Of a stretch of 64,000 nt of DNA, positions 44,098 through 52,800 are shown piece after piece. The notes under the pieces are model-generated. The model did not search any database and was not told the origin of the DNA. It saw nothing but the letters and a program-made list of their open reading frames with translations. The position numbers and the translations under genes are program-made. Source of the DNA: Sinorhizobium mexicanum (GTDB lineage: Bacteria > Pseudomonadota > Alphaproteobacteria > Rhizobiales > Rhizobiaceae); contig NZ_CP041241.1 of the NCBI RefSeq assembly GCF_013488225.1, positions 372,001 to 436,000 of the forward strand, read 5' to 3'. Position 1 is the first letter of the stretch, and every line of letters begins with the position of its first letter.

Positions 44098-45714
44098 ATG
44101 TCCATCACGACGCAAACCGTTTCGCCCGGCTCTCCCGGAGTCGCGGCAGCGACGCCGCTGTCCCAAAGGGCGGGCACCACCGCCTGGATCGCGGTGCTCG
44201 CGGGATTGATCGGCGCGTTCATGGCGATCCTTAATATCCAGATCACGAACGCCTCGCTGCTCGATATCGAGGGCGGGATCGGTACCGGCGTCGACAACGG
44301 CGCCTGGATATCGACCTCCTATCTGATCGGCGAAATCGTCGTGATCCCGCTTACCGACTACCTGAGCCGTGTCTTTTCCTTCCGGCGCTACATGCTGGCG
44401 AATGCCGTCCTGTTTCCTGTTTTCTCCGCCGCCTGCGCCTTCGCGCATGATCTCGGCTCGATGATCGCGCTGCGCGGCCTGCAGGGCTTCGCCGGCGGCG
44501 TGCTCATCCCCATGGCCTTCACCATGGTGCTGACGAAGCTGCCAAAGGCGCAGCAACCGTTTGGCCTGGCGCTGTTCGCGTTGTCGGTCACCTTCGCGCC
44601 GGCGATCGGCCCGACCATTGGCGGCTACCTCACCGAGAACTATGGCTGGCAGTCCATCTTCTTCGTCAATACGCCGCCCAGCATCGTGATGGTCGTCGCG
44701 CTGTACTTGACGCTCGAGAAGAAGCCTATGCAGCTGTCGCTGCTCAAGCATGGCGACTGGGCCGGCATCATCACCATGGCGATAGGGCTTTCGGCGTTGC
44801 AAACCGTGCTCGAAGAGGGCAACAAGGATGATTGGTTCCAGTCGCCGTTCATCGTCAAGCTCGCCTTGACAGCGGCCGCGTTCCTGATCGCCTTCGTCGT
44901 CATCGAGCTCACGGTCGAGAAGCCACTGGTCCAACTGCGCCTTCTCAAGCAGCGCAACTTCGGCGTGGGCGTTCTCGTCAACGTGCTGGTTGGCGTCGCA
45001 CTGTTCGGCACCGTATACATCCTGCCCCAATACCTCGGCCAGGTGCAGCGCTATAATGCCGAGCAGATCGGGTTCGTGCTCGCATGGACGGGCTTGCCCC
45101 AGCTCCTTATCATTCCGCTCGTGCCCTTGTTGATGAAGCGATTTGATGCACGCTACATCGGCTTCGTGGGCATCAGCATCTTCGCGGCAAGCTGCTTCAT
45201 GAACATTACCCTGTCGCTCGACAGCGCCGGGGACCAGTTCTTCCTGCCCAACATCGTGCGGGCCGTAGGTCAAGCCTTGGTATTGACGCCGATCACGGTG
45301 ATTACGACAGCCGGCATTGCGCCGAGCGAGGCGGCCGCTGCCTCGGGTCTGTCGAACATGCTGCGCAATCTTGGTGGTGCGGTTGGCACGGCCACCCTCG
45401 CGACGGTGTTGACCAAGCGTGAGCAGTTTCATTCGAACATCATCGGCCAGTCCGTCACGATCTACCGCGATGAGGTGCGCGACAGGATCGACCACCTGAC
45501 GCAATATTTCATGACGCATGGCGTCGCCGACGCCGCTGTCGCGCAACACAAGGCGATCGCCGCGATCGGCGCAACGGTGCGCCGCCAGGCTCTCATACTC
45601 GGGTTCAGCGACACCTTCGCCGTGATTGGTACGGTCCTCGCGCTCGCCGCCATCACGCTGCTCTTTACCCGAAGGATCCAGGTCGGCGGCGGTGGCGCGG
45701 GCGGAGCCCACTGA
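44098..45714 (+). CDS. emrB: EmrB/QacA-type DHA2 multidrug transporter
   Basis: A 538-residue MFS protein with about 14 helices. GAFMAILNIQITNASLLDIE is helix 1; LRGLQGFAGGVLIPMAF carries the antiporter motif; the cytoplasmic tail is short. With EmrA and an outer-membrane channel it would export drugs or plant phenolics using the proton gradient. AGGAGG is five bases before the ATG. It is 47 bp after emrA in the same operon; emrA is frameshifted in this sequence. Confidence 0.92.
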   Translation: MSITTQTVSPGSPGVAAATPLSQRAGTTAWIAVLAGLIGAFMAILNIQITNASLLDIEGGIGTGVDNGAWISTSYLIGEIVVIPLTDYLSRVFSFRRYMLANAVLFPVFSAACAFAHDLGSMIALRGLQGFAGGVLIPMAFTMVLTKLPKAQQPFGLALFALSVTFAPAIGPTIGGYLTENYGWQSIFFVNTPPSIVMVVALYLTLEKKPMQLSLLKHGDWAGIITMAIGLSALQTVLEEGNKDDWFQSPFIVKLALTAAAFLIAFVVIELTVEKPLVQLRLLKQRNFGVGVLVNVLVGVALFGTVYILPQYLGQVQRYNAEQIGFVLAWTGLPQLLIIPLVPLLMKRFDARYIGFVGISIFAASCFMNITLSLDSAGDQFFLPNIVRAVGQALVLTPITVITTAGIAPSEAAAASGLSNMLRNLGGAVGTATLATVLTKREQFHSNIIGQSVTIYRDEVRDRIDHLTQYFMTHGVADAAVAQHKAIAAIGATVRRQALILGFSDTFAVIGTVLALAAITLLFTRRIQVGGGGAGGAH

Positions 45715-45763
45715 TCGATCGATCGTCGCCCGCCGAGACGAGACACTATGAAGGAGGCAAGCC

Positions 45764-46228
45764 ATGAACAATTCCGTGCGTGACCGTCTCTATCTGGATG
45801 ACCTATACGTCGGACAGCGCTTCACAAGCGCCAGCCACCTGGTTGACGAAGCGCAGATCAAGGCATTCGCGGCGCAATTCGACCCGCAGCCGTTTCACAC
45901 CGATGAGGAGGGGGCGAAGGAAACCCTTTTCAAGGGCCTGGCGGCAAGCGGATGGCACACTGCTGCCATTACAATGCGTCTAAACGTCGAGACTGGCTTG
46001 CCCTTGGCGGGCGGGCTCGTCGGAGCGGGAGGAGAGCTCAATTGGCCGGCCCCGACGCGTCCCGGCGATATATTGCATGTGGAAAGCGAGGTGGTCGAGG
46101 TCATGCCGTCGCGCTCGAAGCCTGATCGAGGCATTGCAACCATCCTGAGCCGCACGATCAACCAGCGTGGTGAGACAGTCCAGATTCTCAAGGCCAAGCT
46201 CGTCGTTCCACGCGCGCCAGGCAGGTAG
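45764..46228 (+). CDS. MaoC-like (R)-specific hydratase-fold protein
   Basis: A 154-residue hot-dog protein. DEAQIKAFAAQFDPQPFHTD carries the hydratase-2 Asp/His pair of the MaoC motif (FDPQPFH), followed by GLAASGWHTAAITMRL and WPAPTRPGDILHVESEV. Such proteins hydrate enoyl-CoA or related thioesters; many have no known substrate. It starts 49 bp after emrB with GGAGGC before the ATG and may be in the same transcript. Confidence 0.85.
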   Translation: MNNSVRDRLYLDDLYVGQRFTSASHLVDEAQIKAFAAQFDPQPFHTDEEGAKETLFKGLAASGWHTAAITMRLNVETGLPLAGGLVGAGGELNWPAPTRPGDILHVESEVVEVMPSRSKPDRGIATILSRTINQRGETVQILKAKLVVPRAPGR

Positions 46229-46555
46229 AAGTGACCTTCGGCCGCCAAGTTCCGAAAGGGCCCGGCTAGCAGGGACTGGCCAGTCGTCGGCGCAGCGGTT
46301 GCCGCCTCGATGGCTTCCTAAGGGAGGTGATTTCTACACTGCGGTACATTTCGCTGCGAGACTGGACACATCGAGGATGAGCGACGGTGGCTAGACTGCG
46401 CGAATGACCCGTCTGAAGCGACGCGACGGCAAGTTCTTGTAGTCGCCAAGCCGGAGGGGTCCTCTCAATCACAGTGTCGAGCCTCGCAACAGGCCCGCGC
46501 CAACGGAGTCCTTCCAAGGCAAACCCCGCTAACATGAAGAAGAAGGAATGAAAGA

Positions 46556-47315
46556 GTGACGCGCCGAATTACTTCTACCTTAGTGCTTGCGCTTGCCACC
46601 AGCGTGACCGCCTTCGCGGTCCAGGCGGCGGACATCAGGAACATCGTCATCGTTCACGGGGCCTTCGCCGACGGCTCCGGCTGGCGGCAGGCCACCGAAA
46701 TCCTCGAGCGCCGCGGCTTCCACGTAACGATCGTCCAAGAGCCCCTGACGTCGTTGGCCGACGACATCGCCGCTACAAACCGTGTGCTGGAGTTGCAGGA
46801 CGGTCCGACGCTGCTCGTGGGACACAGCTACGGCGGCATGGTCATTACCGAAGCGGGCCACAATTCGAAGGTCGAAGGCCTTGTTTACGTGGCAGCTTTC
46901 CAGCCAGACAAGGGAGAAAACCTGGCTGCCCTCGCCGGCTCGAAACCGCCGGCCGGAAGGAACATCAAGGGAAACCGCAGACGGCAAGTATCTCTACCTC
47001 GACCCCGCCGCGTTTTCGACAGACTTCGCCGCGGACGTACCGAAGGCCGATGCCGCCTTCCTGGCGAAATCGCAAGTTTTCGCTGCCAAGGAGGCCCTGA
47101 CGACGAAAGCCGGAGATCCCGCTTGGCGCACGAAGAAAAGCTGGTCGATCGTGGCGACCGAGGATCGTGCCATCAATCCCGACCTTGAGCGATGGATGGC
47201 AAAGCGGGCCGGCAGTCGGGTGACCGAGATCAAGGCAAGTCACGCGATCTTCGCTTCCCAACCGGAAAAGGTGGCCGACGCTATCGACATGGCGGCCAAG
47301 GAAGCCGGCAAATAG
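46556..47315 (+). pseudogene. Secreted alpha/beta hydrolase, single-base frameshift
   Basis: Two frames make one ~252-residue exported hydrolase. Frame one (GTG 46556, AAGGAA upstream) has a signal peptide (VLALATSVTAFAVQA), the oxyanion VHGAFADGSGW and the nucleophile elbow VGHSYGG. At GGG 46969-46971 an extra G shifts the frame; the second frame continues ETADGKYLYLDPAAFSTDF to KASHAIFASQPEKVADAI, which carries the catalytic His, ending at 47315. Downstream of the shift frame one reads random sequence to 47188. It is similar to EstC/salicylate-esterase-like hydrolases. Confidence 0.8.
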
Positions 47316-47456
47316 AGCTGGCATGCGGCAGCCCCGCGTGAGCGGTGGCTGCCGTGGTGCACATCTGGGGCAGATGGCAACCCGTGGGCAGGCGCCTGCC
47401 GTGCAGTTGTGGGAGCCGGGATCACGCGACCCCGGCGCCAACGCATTCGGAAGCCG

Positions 47457-48224
47457 CTATTGCTCCTCTCGTATAAGCGAACGGATTGTTGCCTTCGTCC
47501 CTTCCTCGGCTACTGGTGCCGCCGCCGCCTTCTCGTCGAGCAATTTCCGGACAGCCGTCACGCCTTTCGCCGTATCGGACCAACTGTGCCTCCATAGCAG
47601 CAATCCCACGGAGCACGCGGTTGCAACGATGAAGGCAATCGGGCCCAGGAACCAGACGGCAGCGGCAATGGTGAAGTAATAGGAGCGAACACCTTGGCTG
47701 AACGACCGGATTGCCGGATTGACGACGAGAGACAAGGCGTGTGTCCAGGCGGTGATGTCCCGGTCTTCCTCCCTTGATGGGCTCGCCCCGATCGCTGCGA
47801 GGCAATAGTTGATCTGCCTGACCGACCAGATGAAATCCGACAGCCCGCGCAGCAGGGTCGCCATGACGAGCAACACTTTGCACTGGAACAGCCATATCGG
47901 TTCGATAGGAGCGAATTTCGCAATGATGCCTGCTTCGACGCCGGCGCTGGGTTCCATGAAAAGCGCGCTGCTCATGGCGACGATAACGATGAGATTGGCG
48001 GACCCGAAGAACGACGCGGAGTTGATCGTGTGACCAAGAATGGCGGCGTCGCCGATGAAATTGGTGTCTCGCGTCAGGACCTCGCGCATCCACGCCTCCC
48101 TGATGCGCACCATGTCGAGCATCAGGCTGTCCTTTCGGCGCGGCCAGCCGACTGCCATCAGCGGCTCCAATCCGATCCATGTTGTCAGAAACAGGACAAT
48201 CGCAATCCAATCCAGCACCTGCAT
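47457..48224 (-). CDS. DUF599 membrane protein
   Basis: A 255-residue protein with four predicted helices, starting MQVLDWIAIVLFLTTWIGLE. RDTNFIGDAAILGHTINSAS and WTHALSLVVNPAIRSFSQGV with YYFTIAAAVWFLGP are the conserved DUF599 segments. Function is unknown. GGGAGG is seven bases before the ATG at 48224. The same frame stays open upstream to 48761, but that part belongs to another relic. Confidence 0.8.
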   Translation of the reverse strand: MQVLDWIAIVLFLTTWIGLEPLMAVGWPRRKDSLMLDMVRIREAWMREVLTRDTNFIGDAAILGHTINSASFFGSANLIVIVAMSSALFMEPSAGVEAGIIAKFAPIEPIWLFQCKVLLVMATLLRGLSDFIWSVRQINYCLAAIGASPSREEDRDITAWTHALSLVVNPAIRSFSQGVRSYYFTIAAAVWFLGPIAFIVATACSVGLLLWRHSWSDTAKGVTAVRKLLDEKAAAAPVAEEGTKATIRSLIREEQ

Positions 48225-48451
48225 CGCCTGCCTCCCCGTGTCCGCTTGCAGTAGAAGCCGGTACGACAGACACGTCAACGGCGAACCGACGGGAATGAAC
48301 ACTCTGACGGAAACCGAAAGGGAGCCGCCGAAACGGCCACCGGCAGCGGCCGCCAACCGCGGATGCGGGGAGATTTTACCGGCCTGACCCTCAGCTGTGC
48401 CGGCCGCCCAGGCAAATGAAAACCACCAGGATGGAAGCGCCTCGTTTCCGA

Positions 48452-48966
48452 TCAGCCAGCCCACCGGCGGAACAGAACGCTGGCGTTTACGCCGCCGAAA
48501 CCAAAGCCATTGGAAATGGCGTAGGCACCGCCGAGGCTGACGCTGTTGATGCAAGCTTCCGTCCCACCACAGATGGCAATGTCCGCCTCGTTTGCCCGGA
48601 TAAGCCGCGCGGCATCGCCGATCGCCTGGACGCCGGCAGCGCAGGCCGTCACCGGCGCGCCGATCGGTCCTTTGAAACCGTGGCGTATCGAGACCTGCCC
48701 AGCGGCGAGATTCATGAGAAACGAAGAGACCGTGAAGAGCGAGAGCCGGCGCACGCCGCACTGATCCGCCGTGCGCACGGCCTCTGAAATAGCCGGAAAT
48801 CCGCCGATGCCGGACGCAATCACGGTGGCGGTAAAGAGATGGCCGGGGAATCCTTCAACCGGATTGCGGGCGACGCCGAAGACGTCGTGCCCCGGATTTG
48901 CGAGGGGTTCGCCAAGGCGAGGCCGATGCCCTTGCTCGCACCGGTGATAAGAAAACGTCTCTTCAT
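48452..48966 (-). pseudogene. Chimeric relic: SDR N-terminus fused to ketoacyl-ACP synthase pieces
   Basis: From an ATG at 48966 with AGAGGA upstream, the frame reads MKRRFLITGASKGIGLALA, the NAD-binding start of a FabG/NodG-type reductase. One base is lost near 48910 and the next frame continues EPLANPGHDVFGVARNPVEG. About 15 codons later the homology switches to the middle of a FabF/NodE-type synthase (ASGIGGFPAISEAV; the active-site Cys in APVTACAAGVQAIGDAARLI), then skips to its C-terminus (AISNGFGFGGVNASVLFRRW) and stops at 48452. The catalytic His residues of the synthase are gone. This looks like deletion decay of a ketosynthase-reductase gene pair. Confidence 0.7.
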
Positions 48967-49421
48967 CGCATGTCCTCTGGCTCCGGACGCCCGGTGTAGT
49001 CGGGGTTCGGAGATATTCGTCTGTCAGGTCCAAGGCGACGATGGTTCGTGGTGAGACAATCCCGATCCGAGGCGTGGGTCGGCAATGAGCTAGAAGCAGA
49101 GATTTGCCGGCGCATTCATGCAGAGGCTGCCTGCAGTGCCCGCCAAACGCGGGCACCGATGTTCAATTCGGAGGGTGTATGCTGGACGGGTGCAGGTAAA
49201 TTCCGAAGATCCGACTTTGTTCCCGTTGCAATCAGGAAAGCGTTCGGCTTGTGAAGAGCGCTTCGGTCGATCTTAAAGCAGCAGCGTCTTCTGTTCCGCC
49301 TCAACCGGCAAAAGCGTCAATTGCTCGATCAGATGCGGCCGCTGCAATTCCTGGCGCCCCTCCAGTCCGTCGTCAGCCATGGGGCACGAATCGCCTTTGT
49401 TTGAAACCGAGCGAGGCTTTG

Positions 49422-51245
49422 CTATGGCGCTGCTGCTGGCAACGTAAACGTAAAGCATGCGCCACCTTCCGGATGGTTCAAAACGGAGATCGTGCCGTTG
49501 TGAGCAGCCACGATCGAATGAGAGATCGCGAGACCTATCCCCATGCCCGTGGGTTTGGTCGAAAAGAAACCCTCAAAGATGCGATCCAGGTTTTCTACGG
49601 CAATGCCGGGCCCGTTGTCGTGAATGGAGAAGGATACCTTGTCGCCGGCCTCGACGCGGGTGCTGATCTTGATCTGACCTTTCACAACACCGCTCTCAGT
49701 CACAGCCTGAATGCTGTTGCACAGGAGGTTGACGACCACTTGTTGCAGTGCAATCCGGTCACCTATGACCGGAAGCGTCGCGGCAAGCTGTATAGAGCTC
49801 ACGATGGACTTGGAATCAATCTCATGCCCCACGAGCACCAGAGCTTCTTCAACCACCTCGTCCAAACAAAGAGGAATCCGCTCTGCCTCCTGCTTGGCGG
49901 CCATACCCCGAATTCGTTGGACAATGTCGCTTGCGGCCCGACCGCTCGAGGCAATGCGTGCGGTTAGCTGTTTGACCTTTTCCAGGTTTGGGTCTTGACG
50001 GGCCAGCCATCGCAAGCTTGTTTCTGCGTTTGTCACGATCGAAGTTAGTGGTTGATTGACTTCATGGGCAATCGTGGCAGTGACTTGACCCAGCAATGCG
50101 ATCCGAGCAGAGCGTTCAAAATCAGCCTCCAGTTGATGCAACTGTCGTTCCGTGCTCAACCTTTCTGTGATGTCTTCCAACGCCAGCAGAGTTACATCAA
50201 GCTTTTCTGACGGTGTCGGATAGGCGACGGAGAGTTGTACGTCCCGCAGCTGCCCGGAGGCGGTTCGGATTTTCATGATTTCGGTGTGATTACGTTGGAG
50301 GTTGAAGCGAGCAGCCAAAACCCTGCGCTGGACGTCACGCGCCTCCGCGAACAGGAAACCGGCTGGCCCCAGAAAATCCACCGCGCTCGTCCCACCAAGT
50401 AAGGAGATCGCCCTTTCGTTTATTTCAGTGACCCGCGCCCACGTGTTCGCGGAATCGATCACTTCCGGGTGATGCTGCAGATAGGCGTCCAGATCGCTGA
50501 CGCCGCTCTTCTTGAGTTCTCGAAGCACGCGCGAAGTCTCGCCCACATCGACCTGCAGCAGGGCAATCGGGAGGCGTTGAATTAAGGTCTGATACCGTTC
50601 TTCACTTGCACGCAGGTCCCAAAGCGAGCGGTCATCATCCGCCAATCCGGTGACCGAAATGAAGACTGTATTGGATGAGTGTCTGGCCTCAGATCGCCAC
50701 GCCGTTACCACAGGATCCTTGAGTCTCTCATTAGACTCCAGCCGGCGGACAATGGTTCTGGCCCGTGACGCCTCCGTCGCCACATCGACTATCAGTTCAG
50801 CAAGAATCTGTCGAACGTCCGGTGGCACGAATCTTCCAACCGCTTCACCTATTACCTCAGACAGATCCAGGGAGATTCCCAAGATCTGCATCGCTCGATC
50901 ATCGACATTGACTATACGGGTGGCCGCGACTAGCTCAGCGACCCAATCGGTGTGTTCTGTAAAATCGACTGAAGCGCGCGATACCTTGGATGGCGGCACC
51001 GATCGTATGACGGGAAGTGCCTCGGAGAAATCGAGTTCCCAACGCAAAGTGGCGGCACATCGCTTCGAATGGAGGGTCGCGGGGTCGGCATGGTTCACAA
51101 GCCTAAATTCGCGCCGATACTCTAGAACGTCATAGGGATTCATACCGTCTCGCCTTATCGTCTGTCTTATGGCAGCAGTAACGTAGCCGCCCGAAGAAGC
51201 CGGCCGTCGAAGCAGTCGTTTCCAATTCCCCTCCTGGAGAAGCAT
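49422..51245 (-). CDS. PAS-domain histidine kinase, main part (downstream of an in-frame stop)
   Basis: A 607-codon frame. Residues about 1-55 complete a PAS domain (RRPASSGGYVTAAIRQTIRR), about 90-210 and 220-350 are further PAS-like modules, and 380-605 are the transmitter: the H-box IAHEVNQPLTSIVTNAETSL, the N-box VVNLLCNSIQAV, DNGPGIAVENLD (G1) and TGMGIGLAISHS (G2). It has no transmembrane helices, so it is a cytoplasmic kinase of the FixL/NwsA type. The true N-terminal PAS lies upstream in the same frame, cut off by a TGA at 51264-51266. The protein may restart at the ATG 51245 or 51143 and lose that domain. Confidence 0.8.
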   Translation of the reverse strand: MLLQEGNWKRLLRRPASSGGYVTAAIRQTIRRDGMNPYDVLEYRREFRLVNHADPATLHSKRCAATLRWELDFSEALPVIRSVPPSKVSRASVDFTEHTDWVAELVAATRIVNVDDRAMQILGISLDLSEVIGEAVGRFVPPDVRQILAELIVDVATEASRARTIVRRLESNERLKDPVVTAWRSEARHSSNTVFISVTGLADDDRSLWDLRASEERYQTLIQRLPIALLQVDVGETSRVLRELKKSGVSDLDAYLQHHPEVIDSANTWARVTEINERAISLLGGTSAVDFLGPAGFLFAEARDVQRRVLAARFNLQRNHTEIMKIRTASGQLRDVQLSVAYPTPSEKLDVTLLALEDITERLSTERQLHQLEADFERSARIALLGQVTATIAHEVNQPLTSIVTNAETSLRWLARQDPNLEKVKQLTARIASSGRAASDIVQRIRGMAAKQEAERIPLCLDEVVEEALVLVGHEIDSKSIVSSIQLAATLPVIGDRIALQQVVVNLLCNSIQAVTESGVVKGQIKISTRVEAGDKVSFSIHDNGPGIAVENLDRIFEGFFSTKPTGMGIGLAISHSIVAAHNGTISVLNHPEGGACFTFTLPAAAP

Positions 51246-51263
51246 GGACAGTGGGCTGGCGCC

Positions 51264-51470
51264 TCATTCCCAGAGATCCACTACGTGATGTCCAATGATC
51301 GGAATGGCAGGCCAGCCATCGACGTGTTCGCAGGCGGGATTCCAGTACCGACTGGTCCTGCGAAGATCGCGGACGATAACGCTTTCGGTCGATACATCGG
51401 CCAACTCCATTCCCGGCCCAGAAGCATTGCTTTTGGCGGATGGGGTCGCGGGTTCAGCGGCGTCAGCCAT
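51264..51470 (-). pseudogene. N-terminal PAS fragment of the histidine kinase
   Basis: 68 codons in the same frame as the kinase, ending at the TGA 51264-51266. ELADVSTESVIVRDLRRTSR then YWNPACEHVDGWPA is the start of a PAS fold (compare the common YWNPAAExLYGW). The ATG at 51470 overlaps the receiver gene's stop by eight bases, the spacing expected for the original kinase start; an ATG at 51491 is an alternative. Reading through the TGA would rejoin it with the main kinase frame after 13 codons. Confidence 0.7.
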
Positions 51471-51879
51471 TACCGCTATCCCCCCGCTCATCTAGAGGCG
51501 AATGCTCCAAGTCATGGTCGATCGCTGAGGCAAGGAGATCGATTATGTCGCAGTCCGCGACCGGCTTCGTCAAATAGGCTGTCGCGCCGCATTCCAAAGC
51601 GCGCGCCTCAAGCAGGGAGTCTCGGTAAGAGGTAAGAACAATTACCGGCATGGACGGCTCCATCGCCTTAACCCGGCGCAGCAATTCGAGACCTCCCATG
51701 CCAGGCATTCGCACGTCTGTAAGCAGCCAAGCGAACTGTCCAGGAATATAGGCCTCCAAAAATGCCTCAGCGCGATCGAAGCATTTGCATGGGACGCCTA
51801 AAACATACAGGAGCTCGGCCACTGCCTCGCGCACGGTTTCGTCGTCGTCAACAACCGCGATGAGTGGAGTTTCGAGCAC
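51463..51879 (-). CDS. Receiver-only response regulator (FixJ-like)
   Basis: A 138-residue CheY-like receiver without output domain. The acidic pair is in AVVDDDETV, the phosphorylated Asp in LLTDVRMPGMGG, the conserved Thr in VIVLTSY and the Lys in YLTKPV. It is encoded just before the kinase with an eight-base overlap and is likely its partner, perhaps a phosphate sink or a relay to the LuxR-type regulator whose remnant lies upstream. Confidence 0.85.
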   Translation of the reverse strand: MLETPLIAVVDDDETVREAVAELLYVLGVPCKCFDRAEAFLEAYIPGQFAWLLTDVRMPGMGGLELLRRVKAMEPSMPVIVLTSYRDSLLEARALECGATAYLTKPVADCDIIDLLASAIDHDLEHSPLDERGDSGNG

Positions 51880-51995
51880 GCTGATGGCCTCCGATTGGGC
51901 GGCACACTGGGCCGTCTTCGATAGATCTGGCTGAAATGGGCGCCTGCAAGACGATCGCCAATGCTAAGATGAAAGCATCGCGCGAACGTAGGCTG

Positions 51996-52130
51996 GTAAT
52001 GTTTCCAAGCGCGGATCAGCTCTCCTACCGAGATCGCCTGCATCTTCCGCATGGCATTGCTGCGATGGAATTTGATTGTGACCTCACTTATGGAGAGGTC
52101 GAAAGCTATTTGCCTGTTCAAGCCCTTTAG
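51996..52130 (-). pseudogene. LuxR-type HTH remnant of a response regulator
   Basis: About 45 codons: NRQIAFDLSISEVTIKFHRS and NAMRKMQAISVGELIRAW match the DNA-binding helix-turn-helix and C-terminal helix of FixJ/NarL-family regulators. The receiver half and any start codon are absent. It precedes the receiver-only gene and kinase in the same direction, as a complete regulator does in related clusters. The 52136-52800 stretch upstream has no gene or repeat I can recognise on either strand. Confidence 0.6.
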
Positions 52131-52800
52131 CGACCGCGCACGTCACGTGACGTATGCTGTGCAGCAGAGTGCAGACTGCCACAACGTCCCAATCGTGTTC
52201 CATGTTTGGATCTGAGCGATCCGGGGGCAAAACGTTCTATGCTTAACAAGCAGGGCCCGCAGTGACTACGCGCATAGTCAACGGCCTTCTCCATCGTTTC
52301 TGTGCGTGGCGAAACGATGCCGTGCTCTGCAAATGGGCCTCAACATTCAGTGTATCCTCCGTATTCGAAACCTGGCGCTCCCGCAGGGATCGACGATATT
52401 TAAAGGGCAGTCGAAAACTAGGTATACGTTGGTCTGCGATGCAGACGACGCAACACCGTGACAGACGGTAGCGAGAGCGCCGTCGGAACGGCGTGCACGG
52501 CCGTTGTCGCGTCCGTTGGTGGCCTCGGTCGTGGCCGTATGTACGTGACGCATGGGAATGCTCGTAGGAGACGACTGGCGCACGTACTGCGCGCGCCAAA
52601 GGAGTTTGGTTGCCTCGGGGTTGCAGACTGGCCTGGACGCCAAGGCTCCCGCACCCGCAAAATGGATCTCGACGGTTGTGGCATATGTGAGGAATGCCTC
52701 GCGCCATGACGCCGTCGGCGCCAGAGCTACTGTCCGAGGTGCTGATCAAGCGAGCCTTTGGCGCTATGACGTTGCGACCGTGCACCGATGAAGAAGCGGC

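Noticed and set aside
43978..45771. A 597-codon open frame antisense to emrB
   Set aside because: The strand opposite is a full MFS protein with all its motifs; the antisense peptide is a His/Arg/Asp-rich low-complexity sequence typical of a shadow frame.
46229..46555. Possible small gene between the MaoC and hydrolase genes
   Set aside because: Only short frames with no motif; an ATG with GGAGG-like sequence near 46326 leads to early stops.
47457..48761. A 434-codon version of the DUF599 gene
   Set aside because: The N-terminal 179 residues fall in the ketosynthase relic region in another frame and show no DUF599 homology; the ATG at 48224 has a good ribosome-binding site.
48967..49421. 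Short open frames between the ketosynthase relic and the histidine kinase
   Set aside because: No conserved motif or ribosome-binding site supports any of them; the stretch looks like decayed sequence.
52136..52800. Several open frames of 60-180 codons in this stretch
   Set aside because: None has a recognisable motif, a convincing start or a composition unlike the overlapping frames; I see no gene here.
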